Shown here piece by piece: positions 8,094-17,335 of a stretch of 64,000 nucleotides of DNA. Position numbers and translations under genes: made by a program. The first letter of the stretch is position 1. Each line of letters opens with the position of its first letter. Source of the stretch: Enterococcus sp. 4G2_DIV0659 (GTDB lineage: Bacteria; Bacillota; Bacilli; Lactobacillales; Enterococcaceae); NCBI RefSeq assembly GCF_002140715.2, contig NZ_NGLE02000001.1, positions 3,190,001-3,254,000 of the forward strand, given 5' to 3'. The notes beneath the pieces are model-generated. The model was not told the DNA's origin and did no database searches. It saw only the letters and a list, made by a program, of their open reading frames with translations.

Positions 8094-8927
8094 ATGATAC
8101 GATTTTTGATTTTAGTTGGTTATACTACGTTGATGATGTATTTGCAAGTCTCCGGTCGATTGAATCAATATATAAATGTTCATTATCGCTATTTAGCTAT
8201 TTTATCTATGGTACTTTCATTTGTTTTAGCGATTGTTCAACTTATTTTATGGAATAAAGAAGAGGATAAAAGTGACCATAATCATCACGATCATGATCAT
8301 GGCTTGGACAAACCTTATCAACGAGGAATGGCCTATCTATTGTTAGTGTTGCCACTGATGGTAGGATTTTTGTTTCCTACAGTTAGCTTAGATACATCCA
8401 TTGTTGAAGCAAAAGGTTTTAATTTTCCTTTAAGCAAGGAGTCTGTGGGTGATCCTGATGTTGAGACGCAGTATTTAAAACCAGATACTAGCATTTATTT
8501 TGATAAAACGGATTACGATAAGCAGATGAAACAAGCATTAAGTAGATATATAAAAAATAATCAAGTAAAAGTAACTGATGAGAATTATTTAGAAGTGATG
8601 GAGCTTATTTATAATTACCCAAGTGAGTTTATTGGTAAGACCATCTCTTATAAAGGCTTTGCTTTTAAATCACCAGAAAAAGAAAGGACAGATCTTTTTG
8701 TCTTTCGATTTGGAATTATTCATTGTGTAGCTGATTCAGGTGTTTTTGGATTACTAACCCATATGCCAGATGATCAAACTTTTGAAAACAATGATTGGGT
8801 AGAGCTTACAGGGACGATTCATTCTCAATATTATGCTCCTTTTAAACGGGAGATTCCCGTAGTAGACGTGGTAAAAGTAAAACAAGTAGATGAACCGAAA
8901 AATCAATATGTTTATCGGTCCTTTTAA
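8094..8927 (+). CDS. TIGR03943 family protein, partner of YraQ-type permease
   Basis: The 277-residue chain has N-terminal membrane helices at about 3-20 and 33-52 and a His/Asp-rich loop with HNHHDHDHG near 63-71. A third helix lies near 78-98, and a soluble C-terminal domain follows. This is the DUF1980-containing TIGR03943 family, nearly always encoded beside a UPF0718 permease. The His-rich loop fits a divalent metal role. A GAGAGGGG site precedes the ATG at 8094, and the upstream gene is close enough for one transcript. Confidence 0.8.
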   Translation: MIRFLILVGYTTLMMYLQVSGRLNQYINVHYRYLAILSMVLSFVLAIVQLILWNKEEDKSDHNHHDHDHGLDKPYQRGMAYLLLVLPLMVGFLFPTVSLDTSIVEAKGFNFPLSKESVGDPDVETQYLKPDTSIYFDKTDYDKQMKQALSRYIKNNQVKVTDENYLEVMELIYNYPSEFIGKTISYKGFAFKSPEKERTDLFVFRFGIIHCVADSGVFGLLTHMPDDQTFENNDWVELTGTIHSQYYAPFKREIPVVDVVKVKQVDEPKNQYVYRSF

Positions 8928-8954
8928 ACAAATACAGAGGATTTTAATTGCATG

Positions 8955-8992
8955 ATCAAAGGCTTACTGACAAGTGTAAACCTTTGATTTTA
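8955..8992 (+). terminator. terminator of permease operon
   Basis: ATCAAAGG (8955-8962) pairs with CCTTTGAT (8981-8988), with a short T run. The stretch TTTAATTGCATGAT just before it resembles half of the OhrR operator at 9605, but the other half is missing. Confidence 0.5.
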
Positions 8993-9047
8993 AAAGGCAT
9001 ATTATGTAAAATCTAATAAAATAATAACATGTCAGAAGAGGAAGATA

Positions 9048-9488
9048 GTGGAAAAAAAGAATAGACGATTAGAAGAACAATTATGTTTTTCATTACAAAC
9101 AGTATCAAAACATTTTAATAGAATGTATGCTAAAGCCTTGAAACCATTTCATTTAACGTATCCACAATATTTGGTTTTACTGGTTTTGTGGGAATTTTCT
9201 GATCAACGAGTATCTGATATTGGCGATAAATTGGAGTTGGATACTGGAACGCTTACGCCTATGCTAAAAAGAATGGAAACAAACGGTTATATCCATCGAA
9301 ATAGATTACCAGAAGATGAACGAATCGTAATCATCTCACTTTCAGAAAAAGCTATTCAGTTGGAAGAGGAGATATATAATCAAGTAGAGGGCTGTTTGGT
9401 GCAGCTGACATTTAAGGAAAAGGACTATTTTTCGCTGATTAAGAATCTTAATTCATTAAGTAAGGAAATTGATGAGATTGACCATTAA
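9048..9488 (+). CDS. ohrR: MarR-family organic peroxide sensor OhrR
   Basis: Winged-helix repressor of 146 residues. Cys13 in EEQLCFSL sits where OhrR proteins carry the peroxide-reactive cysteine, and the LTYPQYLVLLVLWE helix is diagnostic. The start is GTG at 9048 after AGAGGAAG. No second sensing cysteine is at the OhrR C-terminus, so it would be a one-Cys (Bacillus-type) sensor. The ohr gene follows, preceded by a matching operator. Confidence 0.88.
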   Translation: MEKKNRRLEEQLCFSLQTVSKHFNRMYAKALKPFHLTYPQYLVLLVLWEFSDQRVSDIGDKLELDTGTLTPMLKRMETNGYIHRNRLPEDERIVIISLSEKAIQLEEEIYNQVEGCLVQLTFKEKDYFSLIKNLNSLSKEIDEIDH

Positions 9489-9500
9489 GATAATGGCTTT

Positions 9501-9547
9501 GATGAGCCCAAAACAAAACGAAAAAATAGTTTTGTTTTGGGCTCATC
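9501..9547. terminator. strong hairpin between ohrR and ohr
   Basis: GATGAGCCCAAAACAAAAC (9501-9519) pairs over 19 bp with the complementary arm ending at 9547. T tracts are weak on both sides, so it may be a processed or pausing hairpin rather than a classical terminator. Confidence 0.65.
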
Positions 9548-9604
9548 ATAATACTTAATACATTTTTACGAAGCAAAGGAATATACTTTTTTATAAATAT
9601 TGTG

Positions 9605-9619
9605 TACAATTTAATTGCA
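9605..9619. promoter_or_regulatory. OhrR operator before ohr
   Basis: TACAATTTAATTGCA matches the Bacillus OhrR operator arrangement TACAATT-AATTGTA, with one mismatch. It lies 39 bp before the ohr start codon. Confidence 0.7.
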
Positions 9620-9657
9620 CGATATGTTTAAAACGAGAAGAATTGGAGGAATGAAAC

Positions 9658-10062
9658 ATGAAAAAGATTTATTCAACAACTATTATTAATACAGGCGGAA
9701 GAGAAGGGGAAGTTTTTTCACCAGATAAATCCTTTAGCTATCAAGTAACATCCCCTGGTCCTCATCAAGAAAACAAAACAAATCCAGAACAGCTATTTGC
9801 CGCGGCATACAGCTCTTGTTTTAACAGTGCTTTGGAACTGGTGATGGCAAAACAAAAAATCACTTCAAAAAGCACTGTAAAAGCAACCGTTTCACTATTT
9901 AGTGATGAGCAGTCTGGCTTTCAAGTTGGTGTAGTTTTATCCGTTAAAATTGATGATGTAGATCAGGATAAGGCAGAGGAACTGGTCAAAGCCGCTCATG
10001 AAGTTTGTCCATATTCAAAAGCAACAAGAGGGAATATTTCTGTTGAATTAGAAGTAGAGTAA
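9658..10062 (+). CDS. ohr: organic hydroperoxide resistance protein (Ohr/OsmC family)
   Basis: Thiol peroxidase of 134 residues that reduces organic hydroperoxides. The reactive cysteines are C54 in YSSCFNSALE and C117 in HEVCPYSKATRGN, the standard Ohr pair. The ATG at 9658 follows TTGGAGG. An OhrR-type operator precedes it, so induction by lipid or organic peroxides is expected. It ends at a strong bidirectional terminator. Confidence 0.93.
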   Translation: MKKIYSTTIINTGGREGEVFSPDKSFSYQVTSPGPHQENKTNPEQLFAAAYSSCFNSALELVMAKQKITSKSTVKATVSLFSDEQSGFQVGVVLSVKIDDVDQDKAEELVKAAHEVCPYSKATRGNISVELEVE

Positions 10063-10072
10063 ACAATAAAAA

Positions 10073-10114
10073 GAGCAATTTTGAACGGTAAACAGTCAAA
10101 ATTGCTCCTTTTTT
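10073..10114. terminator. bidirectional terminator
   Basis: GAGCAATTTTGA (10073-10084) pairs with TCAAAATTGCTC (10096-10107), with T and A tracts on the outer sides. Confidence 0.85.
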
Positions 10115-10788
10115 TATTTGAGTTTTCTAAATGCATAAGCTTTAAAATATTCAGGCTTATGTCGTTGAGTAAAGCTGTAAACTGTCAAAATCAATGCGCC
10201 AATCGTATTCGTAAATAAATCACCCATTGTATCCATTAAAGCTGAACGACCAATATAAGGTTGTCCGGCTTCTGTCATATAACGTTGTAAATTCATATTC
10301 CCAAGCGAATCACAAATGAATTCCCAGAACTCCCAGAATACGCCGCATAATCCAGCAAAAGCAAAGCCCATAATAATGAACAACCAAGGGCTGATTTTAG
10401 AAAAATCAGACTCGCGTAAACAATACCCAATAATCGCATAACCTACAGCCACTAATAAAATTGGACTGACGGCATGAAGAATTTTGTCCCAAAAAGGCAC
10501 AACAATTATCAAACGTAACCCTGTTCCTAAAAATACTGAAATCCAAATGAAAAACCAATAATAGAGGCGAACCATTTTAGGAAAAACTAATCCAGTAAAT
10601 TTTGTGAAAATAAACGGAACAAAAATAACAGCGATTCCTGCGATCATTTCTACAGTCAATAGTACATATTGTTCCGTTGGTTTTGTTACAAATATCTTAA
10701 CAATGTTAACAACCAATGTTATAAAACCAAACACAAGTAAAAGATTAAACAGCTTTTTTTCTTGCTTATCCTCAAAGTCTAACTTCAT
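10114..10788 (-). CDS. membrane protein, DUF2238/YjdF-like
   Basis: Integral membrane protein of 224 residues with about six helices. Polar signatures inside the membrane part are WDKILHAVSP, FWEFWEFICD and GRSALMDTMGDLFTNTIGA. This spacing of Asp/His, Glu and Asp-Asn residues resembles DUF2238 (YjdF) proteins, of unknown function. The ATG at 10788 has GGGAGG seven bases upstream; the longer frame lacks a site. It reads toward the ohr terminator. Confidence 0.6.
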   Translation of the reverse strand: MKLDFEDKQEKKLFNLLLVFGFITLVVNIVKIFVTKPTEQYVLLTVEMIAGIAVIFVPFIFTKFTGLVFPKMVRLYYWFFIWISVFLGTGLRLIIVVPFWDKILHAVSPILLVAVGYAIIGYCLRESDFSKISPWLFIIMGFAFAGLCGVFWEFWEFICDSLGNMNLQRYMTEAGQPYIGRSALMDTMGDLFTNTIGALILTVYSFTQRHKPEYFKAYAFRKLK

Positions 10789-10837
10789 AAAAAAACCTCC
10801 CATACTTGTTGTTAAAGAAAATACTTTCTATAATCAA

Positions 10838-11317
10838 CTATTTTTTTGCCTGTTTTTCAATCAAGTCTAGAAATGCTTCTTCTGTATTAACAATAGTGCC
10901 GTTTAATTTGACTAATCCTACAGTATATAAATTTAAATAATGAAATTGATTTTCTGCAGTATCAGCCAAAGCGGATAATTTTTTTTGATTGTCGGCACCT
11001 TGTTGACGAGTGTCGGTATATAAACCGATGATTGGAATTTGTTTAGCGTAGGCCACACCAATCTCAGAAGCGACGCCAGCATCTATTGTAATGCCATCTA
11101 AAACAGCAACTAACAGATCACTTTCAAGTACTTTTTCAGTATCAGCTAGTGCAATCATTTTGCTGTCGGCGTAAGCTGTTTTGTCATTAATCGCACCGTT
11201 TTCTTGTGGTAGATACACTTCGATTGATTCGTCCAGTGCACGAATGTTTTTAACTAAGTGTTCGTTATAACGCAAGTCGGCGCTTGCAAACATAGGTCCG
11301 GCAAAATATATTTTCAA
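10838..11317 (-). CDS. nucleoside 2-deoxyribosyltransferase
   Basis: Transfers 2-deoxyribose between nucleobases for nucleoside salvage. The 159-residue protein starts with the fold signature KIYFAGPMF. It carries D74 and D79 and the nucleophile-position E85 in DGITIDAGVASEIGVAY. The start is a TTG at 11317 with GGAGG seven bases upstream; no ATG fits. Size matches the family. It lies 50 bp downstream of the Eis-like gene on the same strand, so co-transcription is possible. Confidence 0.88.
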   Translation of the reverse strand: MKIYFAGPMFASADLRYNEHLVKNIRALDESIEVYLPQENGAINDKTAYADSKMIALADTEKVLESDLLVAVLDGITIDAGVASEIGVAYAKQIPIIGLYTDTRQQGADNQKKLSALADTAENQFHYLNLYTVGLVKLNGTIVNTEEAFLDLIEKQAKK

Positions 11318-11369
11318 TGTAATTCCTCCAATTTGATGATTCTGTCATATACTAAAAAATAGGCTCTAA

Positions 11370-12590
11370 TCAAAAGTAATCGCTAAAGTAGGCTTCTTGA
11401 TCAGGGAATATTCTTTCCAATGATTTCAGAGTTTCTTTATCCGTATCTAATCGTTCAATTTGATGTAAATAAGTCGGACGACGATAATTCATCAATAAAC
11501 AAGTTAACGTCTGAATATCTATTTGAACAGGTTGTCCTAATGGTTCATCTGTCACAGTAACTTGATCATCTTCATCCCATAATAAACTAAATATGCCATT
11601 ATTCCACTCTGCGACTGGATCACTTACTACAAAATGGAATGGTTTTGCCGTACTTGCATAGGGATAGGCAGCCAGCATTTCTTTTACATCGACGATTCTA
11701 GCCATAAAATAAGGTTCGATAGTTTCTTTAATTTGACTATCATCAAGTAAAAAAGCTAATGGTTCATTTTTATAAATATCCCCTTTAACCCAATAAACCA
11801 TGGAGAAATGTGCAGAAATAAAGTTCCAAAGACCATTTCGGGCTTCTTGATTAATATAGAACATTTCTTTTATATGAAATACTTCTTCAGCAACCCAATA
11901 AAAAAGCACGCCTAAAGGTTCTTGATTGGCTCCGTAGTATACAGCAGCCGTTCGCTCATCCTCATTTTCAAAACGCCAATATTCTTCCCAATTGAATTCA
12001 CTGCGTATCAAAGCACCATGATTTTGGCGAGCAAATTTAGCATATACGGTAAACACATCTTCATGATTAACACTCACACGCTCAACCATTCCAGGAACAT
12101 CAACCGTCTTTGGCAATTGGGTATCACGAATGTTAAAGGATAATTTATCCGACATAATTTCCCAGCCTTTTCTGCGGTAATAAGGAATACTATAAGGATA
12201 AAGGTAGGAAATCCATTGTTTATCTTCACGCATATTTTTAAGTGCTAGGTGAATGAGATCTTGCATTAATCCATGATTGGCGTATTCAGGATACGTTCCA
12301 ACGCCAGTGACTCCACCCATTTTAAAGAGTGTCCCATGGATATTTACCTCACATGGATAAATGGCAATTTGTGAGATCAATTGATTTCCGTGAAACCAAC
12401 CGAATACTTTAGATTGTTCTAAAATCGGTTGTTTGGATTTGATTAATTCTTTTTTACTTTCGTAGCCACTTTCATCTAAATCAGCTTCTGTAAATTGAAA
12501 AACATAGCTTAACAATTCATTAAACTGATCGACATATTTTTCATCAACTACTTTTAATTCTAAACTTTCTTTGAACTCTTTTTGGTCCAT
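11370..12590 (-). CDS. Eis-type GNAT N-acetyltransferase
   Basis: Protein of 406 residues with the Eis layout: N-terminal GNAT domain with GGVTGVGTYPEYANHGLMQ as the acetyl-CoA site, a second GNAT-like region, and a C-terminal SCP2-like domain. In Eis the terminal Phe carboxylate acts as general base and a Tyr as acid. This protein ends in SDYF and has a YLYPYSIPYYRRKGW stretch, so both are plausible. Eis enzymes acetylate amines, including aminoglycosides in mycobacteria; the substrate here is unknown. GGAGATGG precedes the ATG at 12590. Confidence 0.82.
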   Translation of the reverse strand: MDQKEFKESLELKVVDEKYVDQFNELLSYVFQFTEADLDESGYESKKELIKSKQPILEQSKVFGWFHGNQLISQIAIYPCEVNIHGTLFKMGGVTGVGTYPEYANHGLMQDLIHLALKNMREDKQWISYLYPYSIPYYRRKGWEIMSDKLSFNIRDTQLPKTVDVPGMVERVSVNHEDVFTVYAKFARQNHGALIRSEFNWEEYWRFENEDERTAAVYYGANQEPLGVLFYWVAEEVFHIKEMFYINQEARNGLWNFISAHFSMVYWVKGDIYKNEPLAFLLDDSQIKETIEPYFMARIVDVKEMLAAYPYASTAKPFHFVVSDPVAEWNNGIFSLLWDEDDQVTVTDEPLGQPVQIDIQTLTCLLMNYRRPTYLHQIERLDTDKETLKSLERIFPDQEAYFSDYF

Positions 12591-12744
12591 TTTTCCATCT
12601 CCAATTGTTTTTCTATCTACTAGTATATCAAAAAAGTGTGAATAAGATAGAGTATTTGATTGCTAAGAAAAGCAAATAAGGCTAACATATTAAAATATAT
12701 CCTAGTTAGTATAGGAGTATAAGTGAGGAAACATAGGAAAGTTC

Positions 12745-12773
12745 TTTAATTCTACTGGAAATCTTGTTATAAT
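12745..12773 (+). promoter_or_regulatory. lepA extended -10 promoter
   Basis: TGTTATAAT (12765-12773) is an extended -10 with a poor -35. It leaves a leader of about 95 nt before lepA. Upstream, at about 12695-12722, ATATCCTA and TAGGAGTAT form an inverted repeat of unknown role. Confidence 0.6.
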
Positions 12774-12874
12774 GGGAAGTGCTGATTGAAAATGATCTGA
12801 GCGATGAGTTGGCGATAGTAATTCGTGCAAATACAAGCTCATTCAGCTTTTCATAAAAGAAATGAGGACTATTA

Positions 12875-14710
12875 ATGAATATAAATGAAATGAAGAAACG
12901 ACAAGAAAAAATCCGTAACTTTTCCATTATTGCTCATATCGACCATGGAAAATCTACGCTAGCAGACCGTATTTTACAAAAAACGGAAACAGTATCTGAT
13001 CGTGAAATGCAAGATCAGTTACTGGATGCAATGGATTTAGAGCGTGAACGTGGGATTACTATCAAATTGAATGCTGTTGAGTTATCTTATACGGCAAAAG
13101 ATGGGGAAGAATATATTTTTCATTTAATCGATACTCCGGGACATGTGGATTTCACTTATGAAGTATCAAGAAGTTTAGCAGCGTGTGAAGGAGCGATTTT
13201 AGTTGTTGATGCAGCGCAAGGAATCGAAGCGCAAACGTTAGCCAATGTGTACCTAGCCATAGATAATGATTTAGAAATTATTCCTGTTATTAATAAAATC
13301 GATTTGCCAGCAGCTGATCCAGAGCGTGTACGCACAGAAATCGAAGATGTGATTGGGATTGATGCCAGTGAAGCTGTTTTAGCCAGTGCCAAAGCAGGAA
13401 TTGGGATTGAAGAGATTTTGGAACAAATTGTTGAACTAGTTCCTGCGCCATCAGGCGATCTTGAAGCACCATTAAAAGCATTGATTTTTGATTCCGTGTA
13501 TGATAGTTATCGTGGCGTTATTTTAAATGTCCGAATTATGGACGGTGTTGTAAAACCTGGCGATAAAATCATGATGATGAATAATAATAAAACCTTTGAA
13601 GTAACAGATGTAGGTATTTTCTCACCAAAACCGATCAGCCGTGACTTCTTAATGGTTGGTGATGTAGGGTATATTACGGCAGCAATTAAGACCGTCCGTG
13701 ATACTCAAGTAGGGGACACGGTAACATTGGCGGATAATCCTGCAACAGAGGCCTTAGAAGGCTATCGCAAGATGAATCCAATGGTTTATTGTGGGTTGTA
13801 TCCAATTGATAATTCTCGCTATGTTGAGTTACGTGAAGCATTAGAAAAACTACAATTAAATGATGCTGCCTTACAGTTTGAAGCAGAATCTTCCCAAGCG
13901 TTAGGCTTTGGGTATCGTTGCGGATTTTTAGGTCTACTGCATATGGATGTTATTCAAGAGCGTTTAGAGCGTGAATTTAATCTAGATTTGATTACAACGG
14001 CTCCATCAGTAATTTATCATGTAACAAAGACAGATGGTACGAAAATCGTTGTTGACAATCCTGCAGAATTTCCAGATCAAAGTACAGTTGATTTTGTTGA
14101 AGAACCTTATGTTAAAGCAACAATTATGGTGCCAAATGAATACGTTGGTGCAGTGATGGAGATTTCACAACGGAAACGTGGAGAATTTGTCACAATGGAT
14201 TACTTGGATGAGTACCGAGTAAATGTTATTTACGATATGCCATTATCAGAGATCGTTTATGATTTCTTTGACCGTCTAAAATCAGGAACAAAAGGGTATG
14301 CTTCATTGGATTATGAAATGATTGGCTATCGTAAGAGTAATTTATCTAAGATGGACATTCTGTTAAACTCAGAAAAAGTCGATGCTTTGAGTTTTATTGT
14401 GCATAAAGATTTTGCTTTTGAACGAGGAAAAGTAATTGTTGAGAAACTGAAAAAATTAATCCCTAGACAACAATTTGAAGTGCCAGTTCAAGCTGCTATC
14501 GGTCAAAAAATTACGGCCCGTTCTACGATCAAAGCCTTACGTAAAAATGTTTTGGCCAAGTGTTACGGTGGAGATATTTCTCGTAAACGTAAATTGTTAG
14601 AGAAACAAAAAGATGGTAAGAAACGGATGAAACAAGTTGGATCTGTGGAAGTGCCGCAAGAAGCCTTCATGGCAGTTTTGAAAATGGATGAAGATGAACC
14701 GAAGAAATAG
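12875..14710 (+). CDS. lepA: elongation factor 4 (LepA) translational GTPase
   Basis: Ribosome-associated GTPase of 611 residues that remodels or back-translocates ribosomes. G1 is AHIDHGKS at 20-27, and the G3 DTPGH and G4 NKID motifs are present. The C-terminal LepA-specific domain ends with the basic [25 protein letters not shown] region. GAGGA lies six bases before the ATG at 12875. Length is normal. It is monocistronic with its own promoter and terminator. Confidence 0.97.
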   Translation: MNINEMKKRQEKIRNFSIIAHIDHGKSTLADRILQKTETVSDREMQDQLLDAMDLERERGITIKLNAVELSYTAKDGEEYIFHLIDTPGHVDFTYEVSRSLAACEGAILVVDAAQGIEAQTLANVYLAIDNDLEIIPVINKIDLPAADPERVRTEIEDVIGIDASEAVLASAKAGIGIEEILEQIVELVPAPSGDLEAPLKALIFDSVYDSYRGVILNVRIMDGVVKPGDKIMMMNNNKTFEVTDVGIFSPKPISRDFLMVGDVGYITAAIKTVRDTQVGDTVTLADNPATEALEGYRKMNPMVYCGLYPIDNSRYVELREALEKLQLNDAALQFEAESSQALGFGYRCGFLGLLHMDVIQERLEREFNLDLITTAPSVIYHVTKTDGTKIVVDNPAEFPDQSTVDFVEEPYVKATIMVPNEYVGAVMEISQRKRGEFVTMDYLDEYRVNVIYDMPLSEIVYDFFDRLKSGTKGYASLDYEMIGYRKSNLSKMDILLNSEKVDALSFIVHKDFAFERGKVIVEKLKKLIPRQQFEVPVQAAIGQKITARSTIKALRKNVLAKCYGGDISRKRKLLEKQKDGKKRMKQVGSVEVPQEAFMAVLKMDEDEPKK

Positions 14711-14762
14711 CAAGGGTTTGAGCGTTTTATTTTAAATTATGAATAGGATTTTCCCACATTTA

Positions 14763-14796
14763 TCCCACGAGCGCATAAACTCGTGGGATTTTTTTT
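14763..14796 (+). terminator. lepA terminator
   Basis: TCCCACGAG (14763-14771) pairs with CTCGTGGGA (14780-14788), followed by eight T. The T run abuts the stop codon of the integrase remnant on the other strand. Confidence 0.9.
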
Positions 14797-14905
14797 AAAA
14801 GGCTGTATCTTTTAGCATTTGTTCAAAAATATCAACAGTTTCAGTTTTCATTTTTTTGGTAACATGAGCATATGTGTCCGTAGATGTATTTTAACATCAC
14901 AAGTC
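14795..14905 (-). pseudogene. decayed C-terminus of a phage-type tyrosine integrase
   Basis: On the minus strand, from 14890 to a stop at 14795, the reading frame gives NTSTDTYAHVTKKMKTETVD followed by IFEQMLKDTAF. This matches the C-terminal consensus of phage tyrosine recombinases (DVKTT..TYAHVTKKM...AVDKF), including the active-site Tyr region. A preceding CDVK is in the neighbouring frame, so a frameshift separates the pieces, and stops lie further upstream. The rest of the gene is gone. Its stop codon touches the lepA terminator, a usual place for an integrase next to its attachment site. Confidence 0.7.
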
Positions 14906-14956
14906 TTTCCTTTATTTATAAATTCATTTCTATAATATCTAGTGGAGTGAATATAG

Positions 14957-15358
14957 TTACTCAGCTTGCTTTAAAAGCTTATCTGCATGACTACGGCTAA
15001 TAATAATCAGGGAGAATAAAGGATTTAAAAAGCAATAACTCATACCTATGACTGATATAAGCGCAGTTTGGAATAGACGAGAAGAATCTGGGATACCGTT
15101 GAAAACATACATCATAAGGAACAATAAAAATAGAGGTACCGATAAAATAATTAAAAATATAAATAAAATAGCAAGAAAGAAAAATTGATTATATTTTAAC
15201 AAAGTATAGAGACTTAGTAGCCAAATTAATGCTCCCATTACCAATCCAAAAGTAAAGAGGTAAATTCCTGAATACAAAGAGACTACGCAGAACATAAGAT
15301 TAATAGTTAATAATGAAATATTTAGAAATTTAGTTAACAAATACATCAACTCCTTCAT
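14957..15358 (-). CDS. hypothetical four-helix membrane protein
   Basis: Strongly hydrophobic protein of 133 residues with helices at about 8-30, 33-54, 60-88 and 95-120 and a short polar tail (SRSHADKLLKQAE). I do not recognise the family. The start codon at 15358 has only a weak site. It lies between the integrase remnant and a small orphan gene, so it is probably cargo of the same lost element. Confidence 0.55.
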   Translation of the reverse strand: MKELMYLLTKFLNISLLTINLMFCVVSLYSGIYLFTFGLVMGALIWLLSLYTLLKYNQFFFLAILFIFLIILSVPLFLLFLMMYVFNGIPDSSRLFQTALISVIGMSYCFLNPLFSLIIISRSHADKLLKQAE

Positions 15359-15390
15359 GGTGTGATTATAACATAGAAGAGGTGGAGTAG

Positions 15391-15582
15391 ATGAGTAAAG
15401 TTGAATGGCACGTCACCAGAAAAGGGTCACAACCAACAGTGATAAGACACTATAAACATATAATAAATATGTACAACTTTATTTTAAGAAATCCTGCAAT
15501 GTTTAGCGGCAGACAACTAACTATCTTTAATCATGGAAAACCAATGATTGACATAACTTTTGATGACGTTAAAAAGCGCTAG
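15391..15582 (+). CDS. small hypothetical protein
   Basis: Basic 63-residue protein beginning MSKVEWHVTRKGSQPTVIRH and ending DITFDDVKKR, with no membrane segment. A GAGGTGGAG site precedes the ATG at 15391. No family recognised. It is bracketed by the integrase scar and a terminator, which suggests leftover mobile-element cargo. Confidence 0.6.
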   Translation: MSKVEWHVTRKGSQPTVIRHYKHIINMYNFILRNPAMFSGRQLTIFNHGKPMIDITFDDVKKR

Positions 15583-15609
15583 CAAGTAGGTAATAAAGAA
15601 GGTAATGTT

Positions 15610-15639
15610 GCCACGAACCTTATGCTCGTGGCTTTTTTT
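15610..15639 (+). terminator. terminator resembling the lepA terminator
   Basis: GCCACGA (15610-15616) pairs with TCGTGGC (15626-15632), followed by seven T. The 3' arm and T tract (CTCGTGG plus T run) echo the lepA terminator at 14780. Confidence 0.8.
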
Positions 15640-15719
15640 GTTCAAAAATAGTAACTAAATCATTTTTCTAACGGTAACCATTATACTACAGGGTTCTGGT
15701 TCTAAAGTCCAAAGTGAAA

Positions 15720-15763
15720 TCCGACTATAGTCGGAAGAAATGACAACGAATGTTATTTATAAT
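15720..15763 (+). promoter_or_regulatory. efflux operon promoter with 16-bp palindrome
   Basis: TCCGACTATAGTCGGA (15720-15735) is a perfect 16-bp palindrome ending 22 bp before the -10 TATAAT (15758-15763). The -35 region is poor and directly next to the palindrome, which fits an activator or a -35-occluding repressor. Confidence 0.55.
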
Positions 15764-15803
15764 GAATGAGTAAACTAATTGAAGAAAGTAGAGGAGAGTA
15801 AAA

Positions 15804-16652
15804 ATGAAAAAGAAACTGTTGATCGGGTTAGGTGTAGTAGTCGTTGCGGGAGCCGTTTTTTTTATGTACCAAAATACGCAACAAACAGAGGCAGAAACAG
15901 CTAAAAGTGTGAACCTGTATGAAGTAGAAAAACAAACGCCTTTGCACCTTAAAGGACAAGTACAAGCAAAATTAACGCAATCTGTACTATTAAATGCAGA
16001 AAAAGGACCAGTCAAAACAATTCATTATAATTTAGGTGATCGTGTTGCAAAAGATGCAGTTTTAGTCACTTACGAATGGGGAGAAAAAATCAAAGCAGAA
16101 AGAGAGAGTATTGTTGCGTCATTGAATCCAGATGCAAAAAATGATACAAGCAAACCTTTAATGGTCTTAAAAAGTGCAGAAACCGAAATTAAAGGAACTG
16201 TTACTGAGTATGATAAAGAGAAGTTAAGTAAGGATATGGCGGTTACCATTGACTATGTTAATCAAAATAAATCAGTCTCAGGAAAAATTACGACAATCTC
16301 AGAAGTAAATACTACGTCAGATACGAATTCTGCAACTGGTGGGGCAAGTAATGGTTCGGTGACTATTGTCAATTATGATTTTACTGCTCAACCAAATGAG
16401 AACATTCCTTTAGGATATAGCGTGGAAATCTTAATTCCACGTAATGAGATTCATTTACCTACAAAAAGTGTGCAAGAAAAAGATGGAAAATTCTATGTTT
16501 ATACAGTGAAGGATAAAAAAGCAGAACCAAAAGAAGTGACACTTAAAGAAGAAGATGGTTATTACGTGTTAGAAAAAGGGATAGATGAAGGTAGTAAAAT
16601 CATTAAAAATGTGAAGGGAATCAAGGATGGAACGGAAGTGGCAGTTCAATGA
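15804..16652 (+). CDS. MacA-like membrane-fusion/adaptor subunit of ABC efflux system
   Basis: Protein of 282 residues with one N-terminal helix (5-22), then a beta-barrel/lipoyl-type region and a C-terminal YVYTVKDKKAEPKEV domain typical of HlyD/MacA adaptors. It lacks the long coiled-coil hairpin of Gram-negative MacA, as Gram-positive versions usually do. GAGGAG precedes the ATG at 15804. The next gene overlaps its stop by 4 bp. Together the three genes should form an export or peptide-resistance system; the substrate is unknown. Confidence 0.8.
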   Translation: MKKKLLIGLGVVVVAGAVFFMYQNTQQTEAETAKSVNLYEVEKQTPLHLKGQVQAKLTQSVLLNAEKGPVKTIHYNLGDRVAKDAVLVTYEWGEKIKAERESIVASLNPDAKNDTSKPLMVLKSAETEIKGTVTEYDKEKLSKDMAVTIDYVNQNKSVSGKITTISEVNTTSDTNSATGGASNGSVTIVNYDFTAQPNENIPLGYSVEILIPRNEIHLPTKSVQEKDGKFYVYTVKDKKAEPKEVTLKEEDGYYVLEKGIDEGSKIIKNVKGIKDGTEVAVQ

Positions 16653-17335
16653 TCAAAATGGAGCATGTTAATAAATATTATTCATTAGACCAAGAAAAAA
16701 TTCATGTTCTAAAAGATATTAATTTAACCATTCAAGAACATGAATTTGTTGCTATTATGGGACCATCAGGTTCAGGAAAGTCTACATTAATGAATACGAT
16801 TAGTTTTTTAGATGGTAATTTTGAAGGCAGTTATCTATTTAATGGTGAAAATGCCTATCATTATAATGACAATAAACTTTCTCAGATTAGGAATAAATCT
16901 GTTGGCTTTGTTTTTCAATCTTTTCAGCTGATTGAAAACAATACTGTTTTTGAAAATGTCGCTTTACCCTTATTATATGGCGGAATGAAATCTGGAAATA
17001 CGAAAGAATTAGTGTTAAACGCCTTAGAAAAAGTCGGCATTGCAGATAAATATAACAAATTACCTAAACAATTATCTGGTGGACAACAACAAAGGGTTGC
17101 GATTGCTCGAGCTCTTGTCAGTAATCCGAGTTTTATTGTAGCTGATGAACCAACAGGCGCTTTAGACACACATACATCTGCTGATATTATGGAGTTGTTT
17201 CAACGATTGAACGAAGAAGAAAAGGTAACGATCTTGATGGTCACTCATGATAGTGAGGCAGCACAATATTGTAAACGTGTGATTACTGTAAGAGATGGTG
17301 AGATTATTGAAGGAGGGGTTGGCTATGCGTTTTAG
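16649..17335 (+). CDS. MacB/LolD-type ABC transporter ATPase
   Basis: ATPase subunit of 228 residues. Walker [10 protein letters not shown] is at 38-46, the Q-loop Gln at 90, LSGGQQQR at 142-149, Walker B FIVADE at 162-167, and the H-loop in MVTHD. It starts at an ATGA overlap with the adaptor and has a weak ribosome site, so translational coupling is likely. The permease start lies inside its 3' end. Confidence 0.93.
   Translation: MIKMEHVNKYYSLDQEKIHVLKDINLTIQEHEFVAIMGPSGSGKSTLMNTISFLDGNFEGSYLFNGENAYHYNDNKLSQIRNKSVGFVFQSFQLIENNTVFENVALPLLYGGMKSGNTKELVLNALEKVGIADKYNKLPKQLSGGQQQRVAIARALVSNPSFIVADEPTGALDTHTSADIMELFQRLNEEEKVTILMVTHDSEAAQYCKRVITVRDGEIIEGGVGYAF

Noticed and set aside
8943..8956. 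TTTAATTGCATGAT as a second OhrR operator before ohrR
   Set aside because: Only one half-site matches and a hairpin lies between it and ohrR, so it may be coincidence.
12875..14710. lepA considered as horizontally acquired because it neighbours the integrase scar
   Set aside because: The gene is full-length, typical in codon use, and the scar starts after its terminator.
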